Below are positions 49,851 through 60,130 of a stretch of DNA of 64,000 bases, one piece after another. Under the pieces are notes generated by a model. That model searched no databases. It was not told the DNA's origin and saw only the letters and a list, made by a program, of their open reading frames with translations. The first letter of the stretch is position 1. Each line of letters opens with the position of its first letter. A program made the position numbers and the translations under genes. The DNA comes from Acanthornis magna (lineage: Eukaryota > Chordata > Aves > Passeriformes > Acanthizidae), in contig JAWUZG010000029.1 of the NCBI GenBank assembly GCA_036785705.1, positions 13,283,501-13,347,500 on the forward strand, read 5' to 3'.

Positions 49851-51694
49851 TAGATCTGTCTGTGAAAGTGATCTCCAACGCCCCGACCTGACATGTCACT
49901 ATCTCCTCACCTTGTTCTGCTCTTTGCTGCTGTTTATCCTTTACAGTCACCTCAGCTTCTCCTCTTCAGGCTTGCAGAACCCCCAGTAGGATGGGAGTGA
50001 GTGGCCAAAACACAGGTAAAGTGTAGGGTCACTGATGGCAGCTCCAGATCGAGAGAGTGTTTCAGCACAAGTTTAGTCCTGATAGGGTGACATTGCTAGG
50101 CAAGAGAAAAATGTGACCTATAATCCATTAGTCACTTCTGCTGATTCTGATGGACTCATCATTAGGACAAGGCTCCTTGACAACAGAGGTTATCATATAT
50201 AGCATTTTCTCAGGAAAAGAATTTTTTTAGAAAACTTACATCTTTTAAAACTGAGAAAAGCATTAAAACTGAGAAGATCTGAGAACGTTAATGGAAATGG
50301 GTCAAGATATGGGATATCTAAGTTATTTGGGATTTCTCTGGTATCCCTTTTAACTGGTAATACATGCACGGTGACTATATCCTCATGAGATTAGATACAA
50401 TTAGCTAAACAAAAGTAAGTTTTTCTTAAGGATACTTAAGACCAGCACACACTATATGCAGCCAGGAGGAAAAGAAATGCAACCTATTTTCTAGAAAACC
50501 TGAAGTAGCCTCACATTAAACAAAAAGAGAAATAATCGATCCATGTTTACAGTTCCAGTGATGAGCAATTCTGTGCTAGCAAACAATGGTATTTTCACCC
50601 CTTTCTTCATGCTGCTTCTCTCTCAGGAATAGCTAGCACTTATTGATTCCTATTAGAGGGCACTAAAGGAACACATGGCTAAAAGAGCAACTGTAGCAAC
50701 AGGCAACACTTGGCCTGCTGTTTTTAAGAGCGTGAAAAGAGTATATGAAGGGTCAGCTGTGGAGTCCATGATTTTTCCTAGCCAATGCTACTTAGGAATA
50801 AGTATTAGGTATGGGGGCTGCAGACTCTGAAGAAACCTGGCTCACATCAGTGAGGCAGATCATGGAGGAGGAGGTTATGCCCAACTGAGGGATCCACATG
50901 TGAGATGCACATGCTGATACCACTGACAGCCACCGGACACAGGAGCCACAAGGCAGGAGCTTGGCCCAGCCCCTGGCAGTTCAGCTGGAGATGGCTCCAG
51001 CCTTCTCCTGAGCCACAGAGCAAAGCTACCACACTGCAGCACCAAAGAGAGTGGCGGCAGAGTGGGTGGGCATGACATTTCTCCCAAAAGAGGCACCGCA
51101 GATCATCTCTGGTCTTTCCAAGGAAGGGAAAGACAAGCCTTGTGGGGCCTGACAAACAGGACCTGACACCAGCAGCTGGCCTGACAAAGCCCAACACAAA
51201 GCTTACTTCTTTGTAAAGAGCACTGTGCAATACAGAAAAGCCCTCAGATATTTAAAACACAGAGGATGGGGAACTACAGAAGGTCAAGAGAGAGCAGCAT
51301 TTCATCACAATTCTGCTGTGTTAAGGCAGCTCCTGTACCTTCATAATACATGCATTAGTGCAACTTTAATAACAATGGCAAGTCTCTATGTACTCTTTTC
51401 ACTGCTGTTGTCTGTAGGCGTTTTAGAAGGCAGAGGAACACTGTAGAACTACTGATTTAAATATTTCTGATTTTGAGATCTGGACAGCTCACAATTTTCT
51501 CTCTATTCATCACCTTCTCCTATCCATTCAGCAATAAATACCAGCCATACATACTGCAATCCATCCTAGGGCAGCAAGATGTGTCAGCTATTGAGGGCAG
51601 ATGTTATGTTAATGTGTTTAATCTAAACACCATATCTCCACTGAGGGATGACAGAGCTTCTGAGACCAAATGGCTTCAAAAAAATATGGGATAT
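49851..51694. other. noncoding DNA with a GC-richer patch
   Basis: No gene is supported. The GC-richer patch at about 50850-51210 opens two overlapping minus-strand frames (127 and 73 codons), both without recognisable domains. The rest is unique A+T-rich sequence. Confidence 0.55.
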
Positions 51695-51716
51695 GGGGCT
51701 ATTGGGGGTGGGTGGG
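51695..51716 (+). other. canonical G-quadruplex motif
   Basis: Four G-runs lie within 22 bases: GGGG at 51695-51698, GGGGG at 51704-51708, GGG at 51710-51712 and GGG at 51714-51716. The loops are 5, 1 and 1 bases. This satisfies the usual G3+N1-7 rule, and short single-T loops generally favour stable parallel quadruplexes. It is the only fully canonical one I noted. No gene or promoter can be tied to it. Confidence 0.75.
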
Positions 51717-52595
51717 TGAGGTGTCTAAAAAGCATTGCAATCTTAAAATTTTAAATCACTGCTTCCTGTGTAGATGGTATCCAGGAGAGGGCTGGAACAT
51801 AATAGGGGGGTCATAATACATGGGGGTCTTTGTCTAGATCTTCAGTATCAGGATAAAATATGTCCTTACATATTTCTGGGTTAGAGTCCTGCTATGGCTA
51901 CAAACCATGCAAAAAAGAGCAGTGAAAACGTTGCCATCGCCTCAATACCAGTATTAAGCCTAACAGTTCACAGGCAACCAGAAAGGGAAAGCAGAAAGCA
52001 GCAATGAACAGAGGAAAAATCAGAGGCCTGAAGACACTAGTGCTAACTACTAACAAAGGTTTTTGTTGGCATCACAGTTGAGATGTTTTCAAAAGACATA
52101 TTTTTATAAAGATCTGCATGGAAAAGTTCCTAATTTCTCCCTTACCATGTGTAATGGAGGATGTGTGACACTGTTTATCGACAAATTTGTCAAATGGGCA
52201 TTGTCAGGGTACCATGGGTTAGTCTTGTACATAAGTGCAGAAGCTGCTTGTCAGTTCCCTCATGTGAAACATAAAATTCAGGTGGTGGAAAGGCTCCTCA
52301 CTGGGACTTGCTCCTTGCTTCACTGGGTGGACAAGGCTGCTTTATCCCTAAGGTACTTCTCATTAATAGTTTAACTAAGTGCACAAGATGATTGCTCTTG
52401 TTTTGCCTTTAGCTTTCCAAATAAAAGAGAGGGGGTAAAAATTAAGAAGGTCAGAAACAAGCAACTGTGTCCCTAACTCAAGTACCTCTCTCAAGAATGT
52501 AGTAAAGGTTCTTAAGGATAAATCCTTGAGCAGGAGTTTGTAAACATCTAATGTTTTGCCCGTTGAGTGTGGGATGAAACTTTAGAGTTCTTCTT
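51717..52595. other. noncoding DNA, nothing assigned
   Basis: This is unique sequence. A plus-strand frame of 103 codons at 52063-52374 has no recognisable motif. Confidence 0.6.
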
Positions 52596-52616
52596 AAAAA
52601 AAAAAAAAAAAAAAAA
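52596..52616 (+). repeat. poly(A) run, 21 bp
   Basis: There are 21 adenines followed by GCAAAAACAAACAAAAAAAC. An AATAAA occurs only about 170 bp upstream, too far to be its polyadenylation signal, and no retrocopy body is recognised. It reads as a simple repeat. Confidence 0.85.
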
Positions 52617-55312
52617 GCAAAAACAAACAAAAAAACTAACAAAAGCTGAAACTGTTTGAACATCTTGTACATTTATAAACTTCAGTAACTTTGGAGCCTC
52701 TTTTACCCACTAAATGAGTACAAGATTCTACCAGCTTTGCCTTAATGTGATTTAAGGGTGGTTTCAAGGTAGCTAGTTGACAGAATGGGCTTTGGCTTCT
52801 ACAGTAGGGTGGTCTATAAAATTAAGACAAAGCTTTTACTAGGTGCTCAGCATCCAAATACCTTTCTCAAGATATAGCCAGAGTACATTAGTGCAAAAAA
52901 TGGACACACAGAAGTGTGTTCCTCTGTTAAGATGCACAAGCGGGTAATGCACAAGCTGTGTGCAAGCATGTCCTGAAGACATTTGTCGACTGTGTAAGGT
53001 TCATGGTGTAGAAAGAACAGTGTGCACAGAACCTGAGGGGCCAACACTCAGGTTTGTGGGAGCAATGCAGTTTGCTCTGTTTCTGCTGTTCTTTGCCTTC
53101 TCACCAAACTCATATTCCATTTCTGAATTTACCCACAAAAATTTTGAAAGCATATTGGAAATTCTTGTGATTATTTTCAGATAAAGAAATTAAGTTGCGG
53201 AAATTACAAAAAGTATTTTTTCAGCTAATCAGGTGCCTTATTTGGAAGACAAAATTTGAACAATAAAGTTGTTTAGAAATGGATTTTTATTGGTCTACCC
53301 AAGTAGTTTTGAATGTTTAGATCAGAAAAGCAGCCATCATCAGTTTAGGACAGCATGGCTCTGTCTACTGTGGAGTAATGACTGCAAAGTTAGCTAAATT
53401 AGTTATGATGAACCAGCCTGATGCTTTCAGCGAGTTCATTAAAGCACACCATGCAAAACCAGCCTAGCCAGAAGAGCTGATGTGGCTGGGAAAAAAAAGC
53501 ATAGCTAGTTCAGCTCAACCAGAAAAAAAAGTCTGTTGAGACAAAATCTGCTTTGGGCACATCTCGCAACCTGGACCTTCCTGTCCATATCCTGTAACTG
53601 TGCAGCATGAGAAGCTGGAAGAAAACACAGAGAAACAGAAGCTTGAAACCACTTTAAGGAATCAGAGACAACTCAGTGTTGAAAAAGCATCTGAATATGA
53701 GCACAGGAGCCAGCTGCAATTGTGGAGACAGGAAAAAGCAGCTGGAACAAGACAGCAAGAGGGAAGCCAAGCAAGGGCAGAAAACTGTGCTGCTGAAGAG
53801 GCAGAGGCAGGATGCAATATCCCAGACCCTGACTGCCCACTACATTTTACACCTTTGAGAACTGTGTATAATCTTCTCTAAGAGATCTCCTTTCCTATGG
53901 AGACTCTCGTATATTACATACTAATAGAGGCAGCAGAAAAAACATTACGTACCCATTTTGATTTTTAAGTATGAATGAAGAGGACAGGAGGGAGTATGCT
54001 AGTTATTCTCAGGACTCCAAGTCCAGATGTTGTGACAGATGTCTGAAGAATCACTGTTGTTAAAATTTCAACAGATTTTTCTGAAAGCAACAGTTTTTGA
54101 AAAATATGCTCTGAAAAGAGAGGAGAAAAATAATGGAAGACAAAGAAGAAAACACCAAAATGAACGACTAAACAGAAAAACTGGGAATTTTTCAGCTAAA
54201 TGCTTTCTCTATGATTCACTGATTCACAGAAATGAAACTTTTCACAGCAGACTGTTTCTAATCGTTTCTCAGGTAGAGGCCCACAGGCACAGTGCAGATC
54301 TCCTGAGCAGAGAGGAGAAAGACTGATTGCACACAACTTAGTATTGCAGACATAAAAATTACTTAAGTTCAGCTCGTTTGCTCTGGGCTTATATTTCTCA
54401 TTAAATACCCTCACCAGCAGGCTACACAGCAAGAATTTTGCCACCATCTTTTGTTACAAGGTCTATGTGTGTGCATGGACACGCAGGCAGACATGAAAAC
54501 CCCAAGAGAATATATAATATTTTCCTTGTCTGGCACAGGAATACTCTTCTGAAATTCCAAAAACTTCAGAGGCTGAGGCAACAATTTGCTTAACTAATAA
54601 GTTAAATAAAAATGATAATCATATCTATTAAATGCTAAACACCTATTTAGTTCTTCCAGTTAACTGCTCTGGAACACATCTAAATTAAAGCAGGCTAGTG
54701 CAAATATATTAATTCAATAGCAGCAATATGAACATCCTTGTAAATCAGAGCTGATCAGGTGCCAAGCGAGCTTGAAGATATTTTACAGCTTTCACCTTTG
54801 CTTTGCTCAAGTTAGTGTGAAAAAGAGAACTCATGTCTTTGACCTTATGAAGCAGCTTTGATCCATAAATGTGAAGATTTCTAAGCAGAGACAATAATCT
54901 TGACTAAGATGAATTTGCTACTGATGATAGCAAATATGGTAGCAAAATATGGGTATTTCCTCAAGGGTGAAATGTATTTTAAAACAGCATACATCAAAGA
55001 AAAACACTTGTAAATCTTCCCGTTTGGCATGGAAACTGGGACTTCTACAACCAAATGGAAAAATATAATTGTGTGGAAAGGTTTGAAGAACTGTATGTAT
55101 TTTAACACTCTTCTCACCCATACCCCCAAAAGCTTTTAAGAAGTAAAAGTCATATTTTCATGACATTTTAGAAATGTATATATTGAGAAAAAACAACATA
55201 CTTCATATTTGCTTTTACATTTCTAGAAAAACCCCCACAATAATATATCTGAAATTCCATAAGCTTGAACAAGATCAACATCCTAACACTCAAAACATAA
55301 CTATGCTTGCAG
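52617..55312. other. noncoding DNA, nothing assigned
   Basis: No gene is supported. The A/G-rich stretch at 53600-53881 gives a Glu/Gln/Lys-rich frame of 93 codons, overlapped by a second similar frame at 53676-53858. That look is what purine-rich DNA produces. No other structure is seen. Confidence 0.5.
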
Positions 55313-55358
55313 AAAAAAAACAAACCAACCAACCAAAAAAAAAACCCCAACCCCCCCA
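55313..55358 (+). repeat. A/C-only tract, 46 bp
   Basis: Eight A lead into CAAACCAACCAACC, then ten A, CCCC, AA and seven C. This is the same A-run plus CCAA-tetramer architecture as at 26142 and 29059, here duplicated in tandem. Confidence 0.85.
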
Positions 55359-57371
55359 TCTTATTGTTTCTTTTGCATCATGTCTTCTTTGCATCTTAGG
55401 GAAGCTCAAAGCTGTTTTTTCATCCCACTCAATGACAAAAGGAGGAGGCATGTAGTGATTTAGGATATTTAATCTAAGCTTAACAACTTATCTCATATTT
55501 GTAATATTGCTAATGAGTTGCCTGTCAGGTAGTGGAAAAATATCTTTATAATTAGAGGCTTGACTTCAACTTAACTTTCTTCTGTAATGTGTTGTGGATT
55601 TGCACTGAAATTCATGGCATTATGATGTAATAATGCCAATAATAAAATTTGGGTAAGAGAAAGTTTAGGTGAAACGTCACCAGATCTTTTGAAGGAAGGG
55701 AAATACAGGAGTAGCAGAACAATTCAGTTTTCAGTAAGTCACTTTAATGCTCACTTTTGACAAAAACAGAAGTCCTGGGATGTTGTAAGGTGACTGAAAC
55801 TGAATCATGAGAAAATTAGCTCAAGCACAGAAAGAATCTATAAAGGAAAGGTAATTCTTTGTCTACATTACAAATCCAACCATGTGGAGAGAAGCCTAAA
55901 TGCAAACAGATGTATGTCCTGGCACAAGATCCAGTCAGCCATCATATTCTTGTTCAGAAAAGACTGAGGACACTTAGATGAATGCCTTCATGTCTCAGAG
56001 TTGAAAAGAATAAATATCCCTAAATCCTTTCATTTTCTTAAATGTGCTGTTTCTAGAACTAGCTGAAAATTCCCAGATCAGGCCTCACAAATACTTGTTT
56101 GAGTCCTGAAATCATACTTTGTTCCTTTCTCCTCTTTTATTCATTGCTCATGAACATTCACACTTGTAATTTTTTGTTTGCACATATGTTTAGAGAACAT
56201 CTGTTCCTTGTTCCCATCTGGTTGAGATTATCTATGTATCTATGCATGAAGAAGGCAACTGGTTATCTGCTACTGCCACTTATGTTTATCTAGCTTTACA
56301 AGCCAGAGGGAGTAGGGATTGAATACAGCAGGAGCAGACCCTCTGCCTTGCATAGCTGCTGAAATGCCTGACTTTCACATAACTCACATCTTCAGCAAGT
56401 AAGTGTCAAGGCACTTTATTGAAGGAGGCCAGTATCATTACCATCCACTTGGAAACAAAAAAAAAGATGAAGAAAGGACACCTGACTTGGTTGAGGTCCC
56501 CAAAACAGTGGGAGATCTTAAAATCAACACCAGCTCTCCTGCATCCTAGCTCATGTCTCTCTCCTTTGCTGTACACCATCTTCCTATAATAACAGCATGA
56601 AATATTTTTTTTTTCAAATAAATAGTTTCAAACAAGTAGAGAAAAGAAGAAGGGGGTTGCTCATAAAGGAATAAATAATATTGGGTATCCTTGGGGCAAT
56701 AAGTACTTTCATCAGCACAACCTGAGTAGATGATTTCTTTTGAGTGATAATTGATAAAGGCATTTGGACATCAGTCAACATACAGGACCCTACACCTGTT
56801 ACATTTCTTTTTTCCATCGTTGAAGATGGCATTTCCTACAGGTTTAGCGTTTCAAAATGAGAGAATTTGGCTTCAACAATATATTCCTTAAAACTGTTCA
56901 AGTTCTCACAGATGGCCATCATAAGTGAGCTAGAATATACTTGGTAATAATGTTTATTGGCTACAAGTCATGTCTGTGATTACCTCTCCTCTCAGGCATA
57001 CTGCAAGAATATGTTTAGCTACAGATTTGATGCAGAGAGCTGGGCTTCTATAACAAAGGGCTTTTTTAGTTCCAAAATCCTGTTTTTCAAACTGTCTGGT
57101 ATTGTACAGCAGAAGTAATTGTGGCAGAATGAAAGTTCTTGCTTTTTATCCCCGTTTCTATTTACCTATCTGCAAAACAATCTAAATTTTCGCTGCAATT
57201 CTCCTTGACATTTCCCTTATCTATTTTCCTTTCTCATTAGTCTGCCTCATGAGAAAATATGGGTGCAGAATACTAAATCAACTTTATGGTCAACACATCT
57301 GGTACATATTGACAGACAGATTGTCCCCACACGAAAGTCTTGGGTTTGAGGATTTTTTTACCAGAAGCATA
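55359..57371. other. noncoding DNA, nothing assigned
   Basis: This is unique A+T-rich sequence. No frame exceeds about 72 codons and no repeat family is recognised. Confidence 0.6.
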
Positions 57372-57408
57372 AGAACATGTTCTTCTTGAACTGGAATATG
57401 TTCAAGAA
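57372..57408. promoter_or_regulatory. nested palindromes (p53-half-site/HSE-like)
   Basis: AGAACATGTTCT (57372-57383) is a perfect 12-bp palindrome whose core GAACATGTTC fits the p53-family half-site RRRCWWGYYY. It overlaps by one base a second inverted repeat, TTCTTGAAC (57383-57391) with GTTCAAGAA (57400-57408). Both arms contain TTCNNGAA, the heat-shock-element unit. A 9-bp arm is expected by chance several times per 64 kb, so only the clustering is suggestive. Confidence 0.2.
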
Positions 57409-58495
57409 AAAAACCTTACAAATAAAAGACTGTTATTCACCTAAAGGAAGCAGGTGGTATCATTATAAGGAAGCAATGCAAGCATACAAATGAGAGGAGA
57501 AAGATGTATCTTCTACCCCTTCTCTGAAGATTTGGTCAGCTGGTTCATTTGGTTTACCTTTTCAATTATATATATGAAGAAATTTTCATTAAGAGGCATC
57601 CCAGGAGGAATTGTTCTACGTCCAAGCACTTGCAATTTTTTTTTATCTTGACAAGGCAGAATACAGTATTGCCAGGGGTCAAGACCAAGCATCAGGATTC
57701 ATGATTTGAGTTCCTAGGGATTGATTCCCTTGATCATTGTGCTCAGTCAGATGGGACTCTGATCTCAGTTACAGTTCACAGGCATTTCCATGACACAGAT
57801 AAAGTATTAAATTGAATGTATTTACACACCAAGTTTCACTAAGGGTCTCATACTGTGATTGTCATGACCCACTTGTGTGGTAGAGAGGTTTAGCCCCTCA
57901 TTTGTCATCTGCAGAACAGAAACCGTATGACTTGTCTGTAGTTGCACAGAAAGGAAGTAGTAAAGGGCAGGACAGGCCTTTCCCTGCTGGAGATACTCAG
58001 CCAACCCTTGGCTTTGACAGGAGCATCATTCCTGATCAGACAGAAGATTCAACCAAAATTGGTGGCACCCACAGCAAATATGACTGCTGCTTCTCCACTG
58101 CTGGCAGCTTTCTGCAATTGTAGTGTGATGTATTGGACCACTTTTCAAAGTTCCTCCCTAGCCACCAGCAAAATGCATTTTTCAAAAAGATGCATTATAG
58201 GCCCTTAGGTTTTCACAATTCATCTGCAAATAGGATGTAATAGGAGAATTTAGACAACAATAATAAAATTACTGAAGAAATGAGAGAAAGGCCGAGGACT
58301 TAGCATTTCTAGCATTATATAATATTTTACTTTAGCCCCTGTGAGCCTAAAGCTTTAGATAACAGTCTCCAAAAACTTGCAAATACAAACATGGCATGAG
58401 AAATGAGTAAATGAACATGGGTATCTTAACTAGATCATACTCTTCTCTCACTTGTAAAGGTCCAATGCAATTATTTGAACTCTATGGAAAATCCA
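57409..58495. other. noncoding DNA, nothing assigned
   Basis: This is unique sequence. Overlapping frames of 73 and 88 codons at 57902-58208 (plus) have no recognisable motif. Confidence 0.6.
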
Positions 58496-59125
58496 CACAG
58501 AAGCACAAAATGGCTGAGGTTGGAAGGGAACTCTCAAGGTCATCTTGCCCAACACCTGGCTTAAGCAGGATCAGCACAGTTTGGTGGCTCAGAACCAAGT
58601 CCAGGTGGCTTTTGAATATGAGATGGAGATACCCTCACAGTAAAAATGTGTATCCTCATGTTCAAAGGGAACTGCCCGTGTTTCAGTGTGTGTCCATCAC
58701 CTCTGGTCCAGTCACTGGTGGCACTGGAAAGATCCTGGCTCCATCCTCTGTGCACCCTCCCCTTCAGGTATTTACTCACATTAGTGAGGCCCCCTGAACC
58801 TTTTCTTCTCTAGGCTGCACAGGCCCATCTCTCTCAGTCTTTCCTCACAGGAGAGATGGTCCAGCCCCTTAAACATCTTTGTGACCCTTTGCTGGACTCT
58901 AGTGCATGCATCTCTTTCTTGTACTGGGGAGTCCAAAACTGGACACACTGGCCCAGGAGTGACCTCTCCAGTGCTGAACAGAGGGGAAGGATTATCTTCT
59001 CTAACCTGCTGGCCCCACTCCAAGACTCCTAATACAGCCCTGGACACGATTTCTCTTGTTTTTTGCAACGCCACTTTGCTGGTTCATGTTTAATTTGGTG
59101 TCTTCTGGGACCTCCAACAGTAAAT
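58496..59125 (-). mobile_element. CR1 LINE fragment, diverged
   Basis: A CR1 copy of about 630 bp lies on minus. Its 3' end is decayed: CACAGAAGCACAAAATGGCT at 58496 still resembles the usual CACAGAATCACAGAATGGCT. It is followed by GAGGTTGGAAGGGAAC, GTCCAGGTGGCTTTTGAATA, TGTTTCAGTGTGTGTCCATC and TTGTACTGGGGAGTCCAAAA, all familiar CR1 segments on plus. The right edge (GGGACCTCCAACAG) also matches the CR1 interior, after which similarity stops. It is more diverged than the copy at 13669 and longer toward the 5' side, so it is probably an older insertion of another subfamily. It is inactive. Confidence 0.93.
58781..59074 (-). pseudogene. CR1 ORF2 remnant (end of RT protein)
   Basis: This minus-strand open stretch of 97 codons lies within the CR1 fragment. 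Its last third reads [19 protein letters not shown], then a [12 protein letters not shown] segment. This is the conserved tail of CR1 ORF2 downstream of the polymerase domain, which usually has a KMIKGLEHL-like segment followed by EERLRELGLFSLEKRR. Its upstream part is in a shifted frame relative to the ancestral protein, since the expected DSPVQ-type and later segments no longer join cleanly. No catalytic reverse-transcriptase motif is present. This is a broken fossil. Confidence 0.85.
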
Positions 59126-59769
59126 CTAGGCTTAAAATCTAACCTGAGTAGAAAATATCACTCTAATAGAATCAGCATTTCAGAAACAAATATTGACTGA
59201 ATTTGCCTGAAACCATCCAAAGTTTAGATGTCCATTTATTTTAATAAGCTCTAAGACTCTAGAAAGATATTTATTATGCTACGTATTCTTTGTTCAACAA
59301 AAATACCAATTTTTCAAGATTCAAAGATGAAAAATATTACCTTATGTTTAATTTGACAGGATGCAGATGAAATAGTTTAATTTCAGCATTATTGTGCATA
59401 GTTTTGTGATTCAAGGCCAGAAACATCCTCAGTCATTGCCTGCAACTCTCTAAAAAGAGTATTTTTTACAAGACTGCTAAACAATTTGTTGATTTACCCA
59501 AGTAGGGGACAAAAGTTTCAGGTCCTAAGATTTGCCTTCCATGATTTGAATCTGGGTATGAAATTCCAATGTCCATATGTCTCTTTCCCACCCACAAAGT
59601 GAAACCCTCAGTCCCTTGACCCCTTGTCCCCATGATGCTATCAACACCATTCCATGGCCTTGCTTCACTTCCAAATCTGACACAAAACACTAGGAAGCAC
59701 TCAAAGAGTTCAGAAGCCAAGCTGTAGTCATCTGTCATCTTAGCAGCCTCTTTCGCACTTTAAAATCAA
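59126..59769. other. noncoding DNA, nothing assigned
   Basis: This is unique A+T-rich sequence right of the CR1. The minus-strand frame at 59466-59738 (90 codons) has no recognisable motif. Confidence 0.6.
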
Positions 59770-60130
59770 TCTTTGGTTGGATGTAACTCGTGCAAGCAGT
59801 AATCACAGCCTCCTTTCAGTGTTTATTGCTCGCTGTCGACTCACTGTGGAGCCAGATTGAGAAACAGAAGAAGAATGCCAGTGAAGTATGTCAGAAGAAT
59901 GTAAAATAGAAGTGGAGAAGAAAACATGCATCTTCTTATTAAATACATTCTCTTAAACTGAAGTCAAACGTCCAAAAATCACCTGCCATTTTGATTTCCT
60001 ACAAAGAGTACTCCAAAGTTCACAGCCTATTTTTAAAACAAACAAAGCCACCTACAGATGAATTATAATTTAAATGTGACAGATCTACTGGAGTTGCTAA
60101 GAGTGTCATTTCATGTATCACCCTGATTAG
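59770..60130. promoter_or_regulatory. weak candidate conserved noncoding block
   Basis: Retained CpGs (AACTCGTGC, GCTCGCTGTCGACTC, AAACGTCC), a CACCTGCC E-box and ATGAATTATAATTTAAATG occur in non-repetitive sequence without long frames. Density of motifs is lower than in the blocks at 25.7 and 63.2 kb. Confidence 0.2.

Noticed and set aside
53600..53881. Glu/Gln/Lys-rich frame resembling a coiled coil, possibly a retrocopy of a kinesin- or golgin-like gene
   Set aside because: Purine-rich DNA gives this look in any frame, and a second overlapping frame looks equally coiled-coil-like. I could match no specific protein. A translated search with a significant hit along a single parent gene would reverse this.
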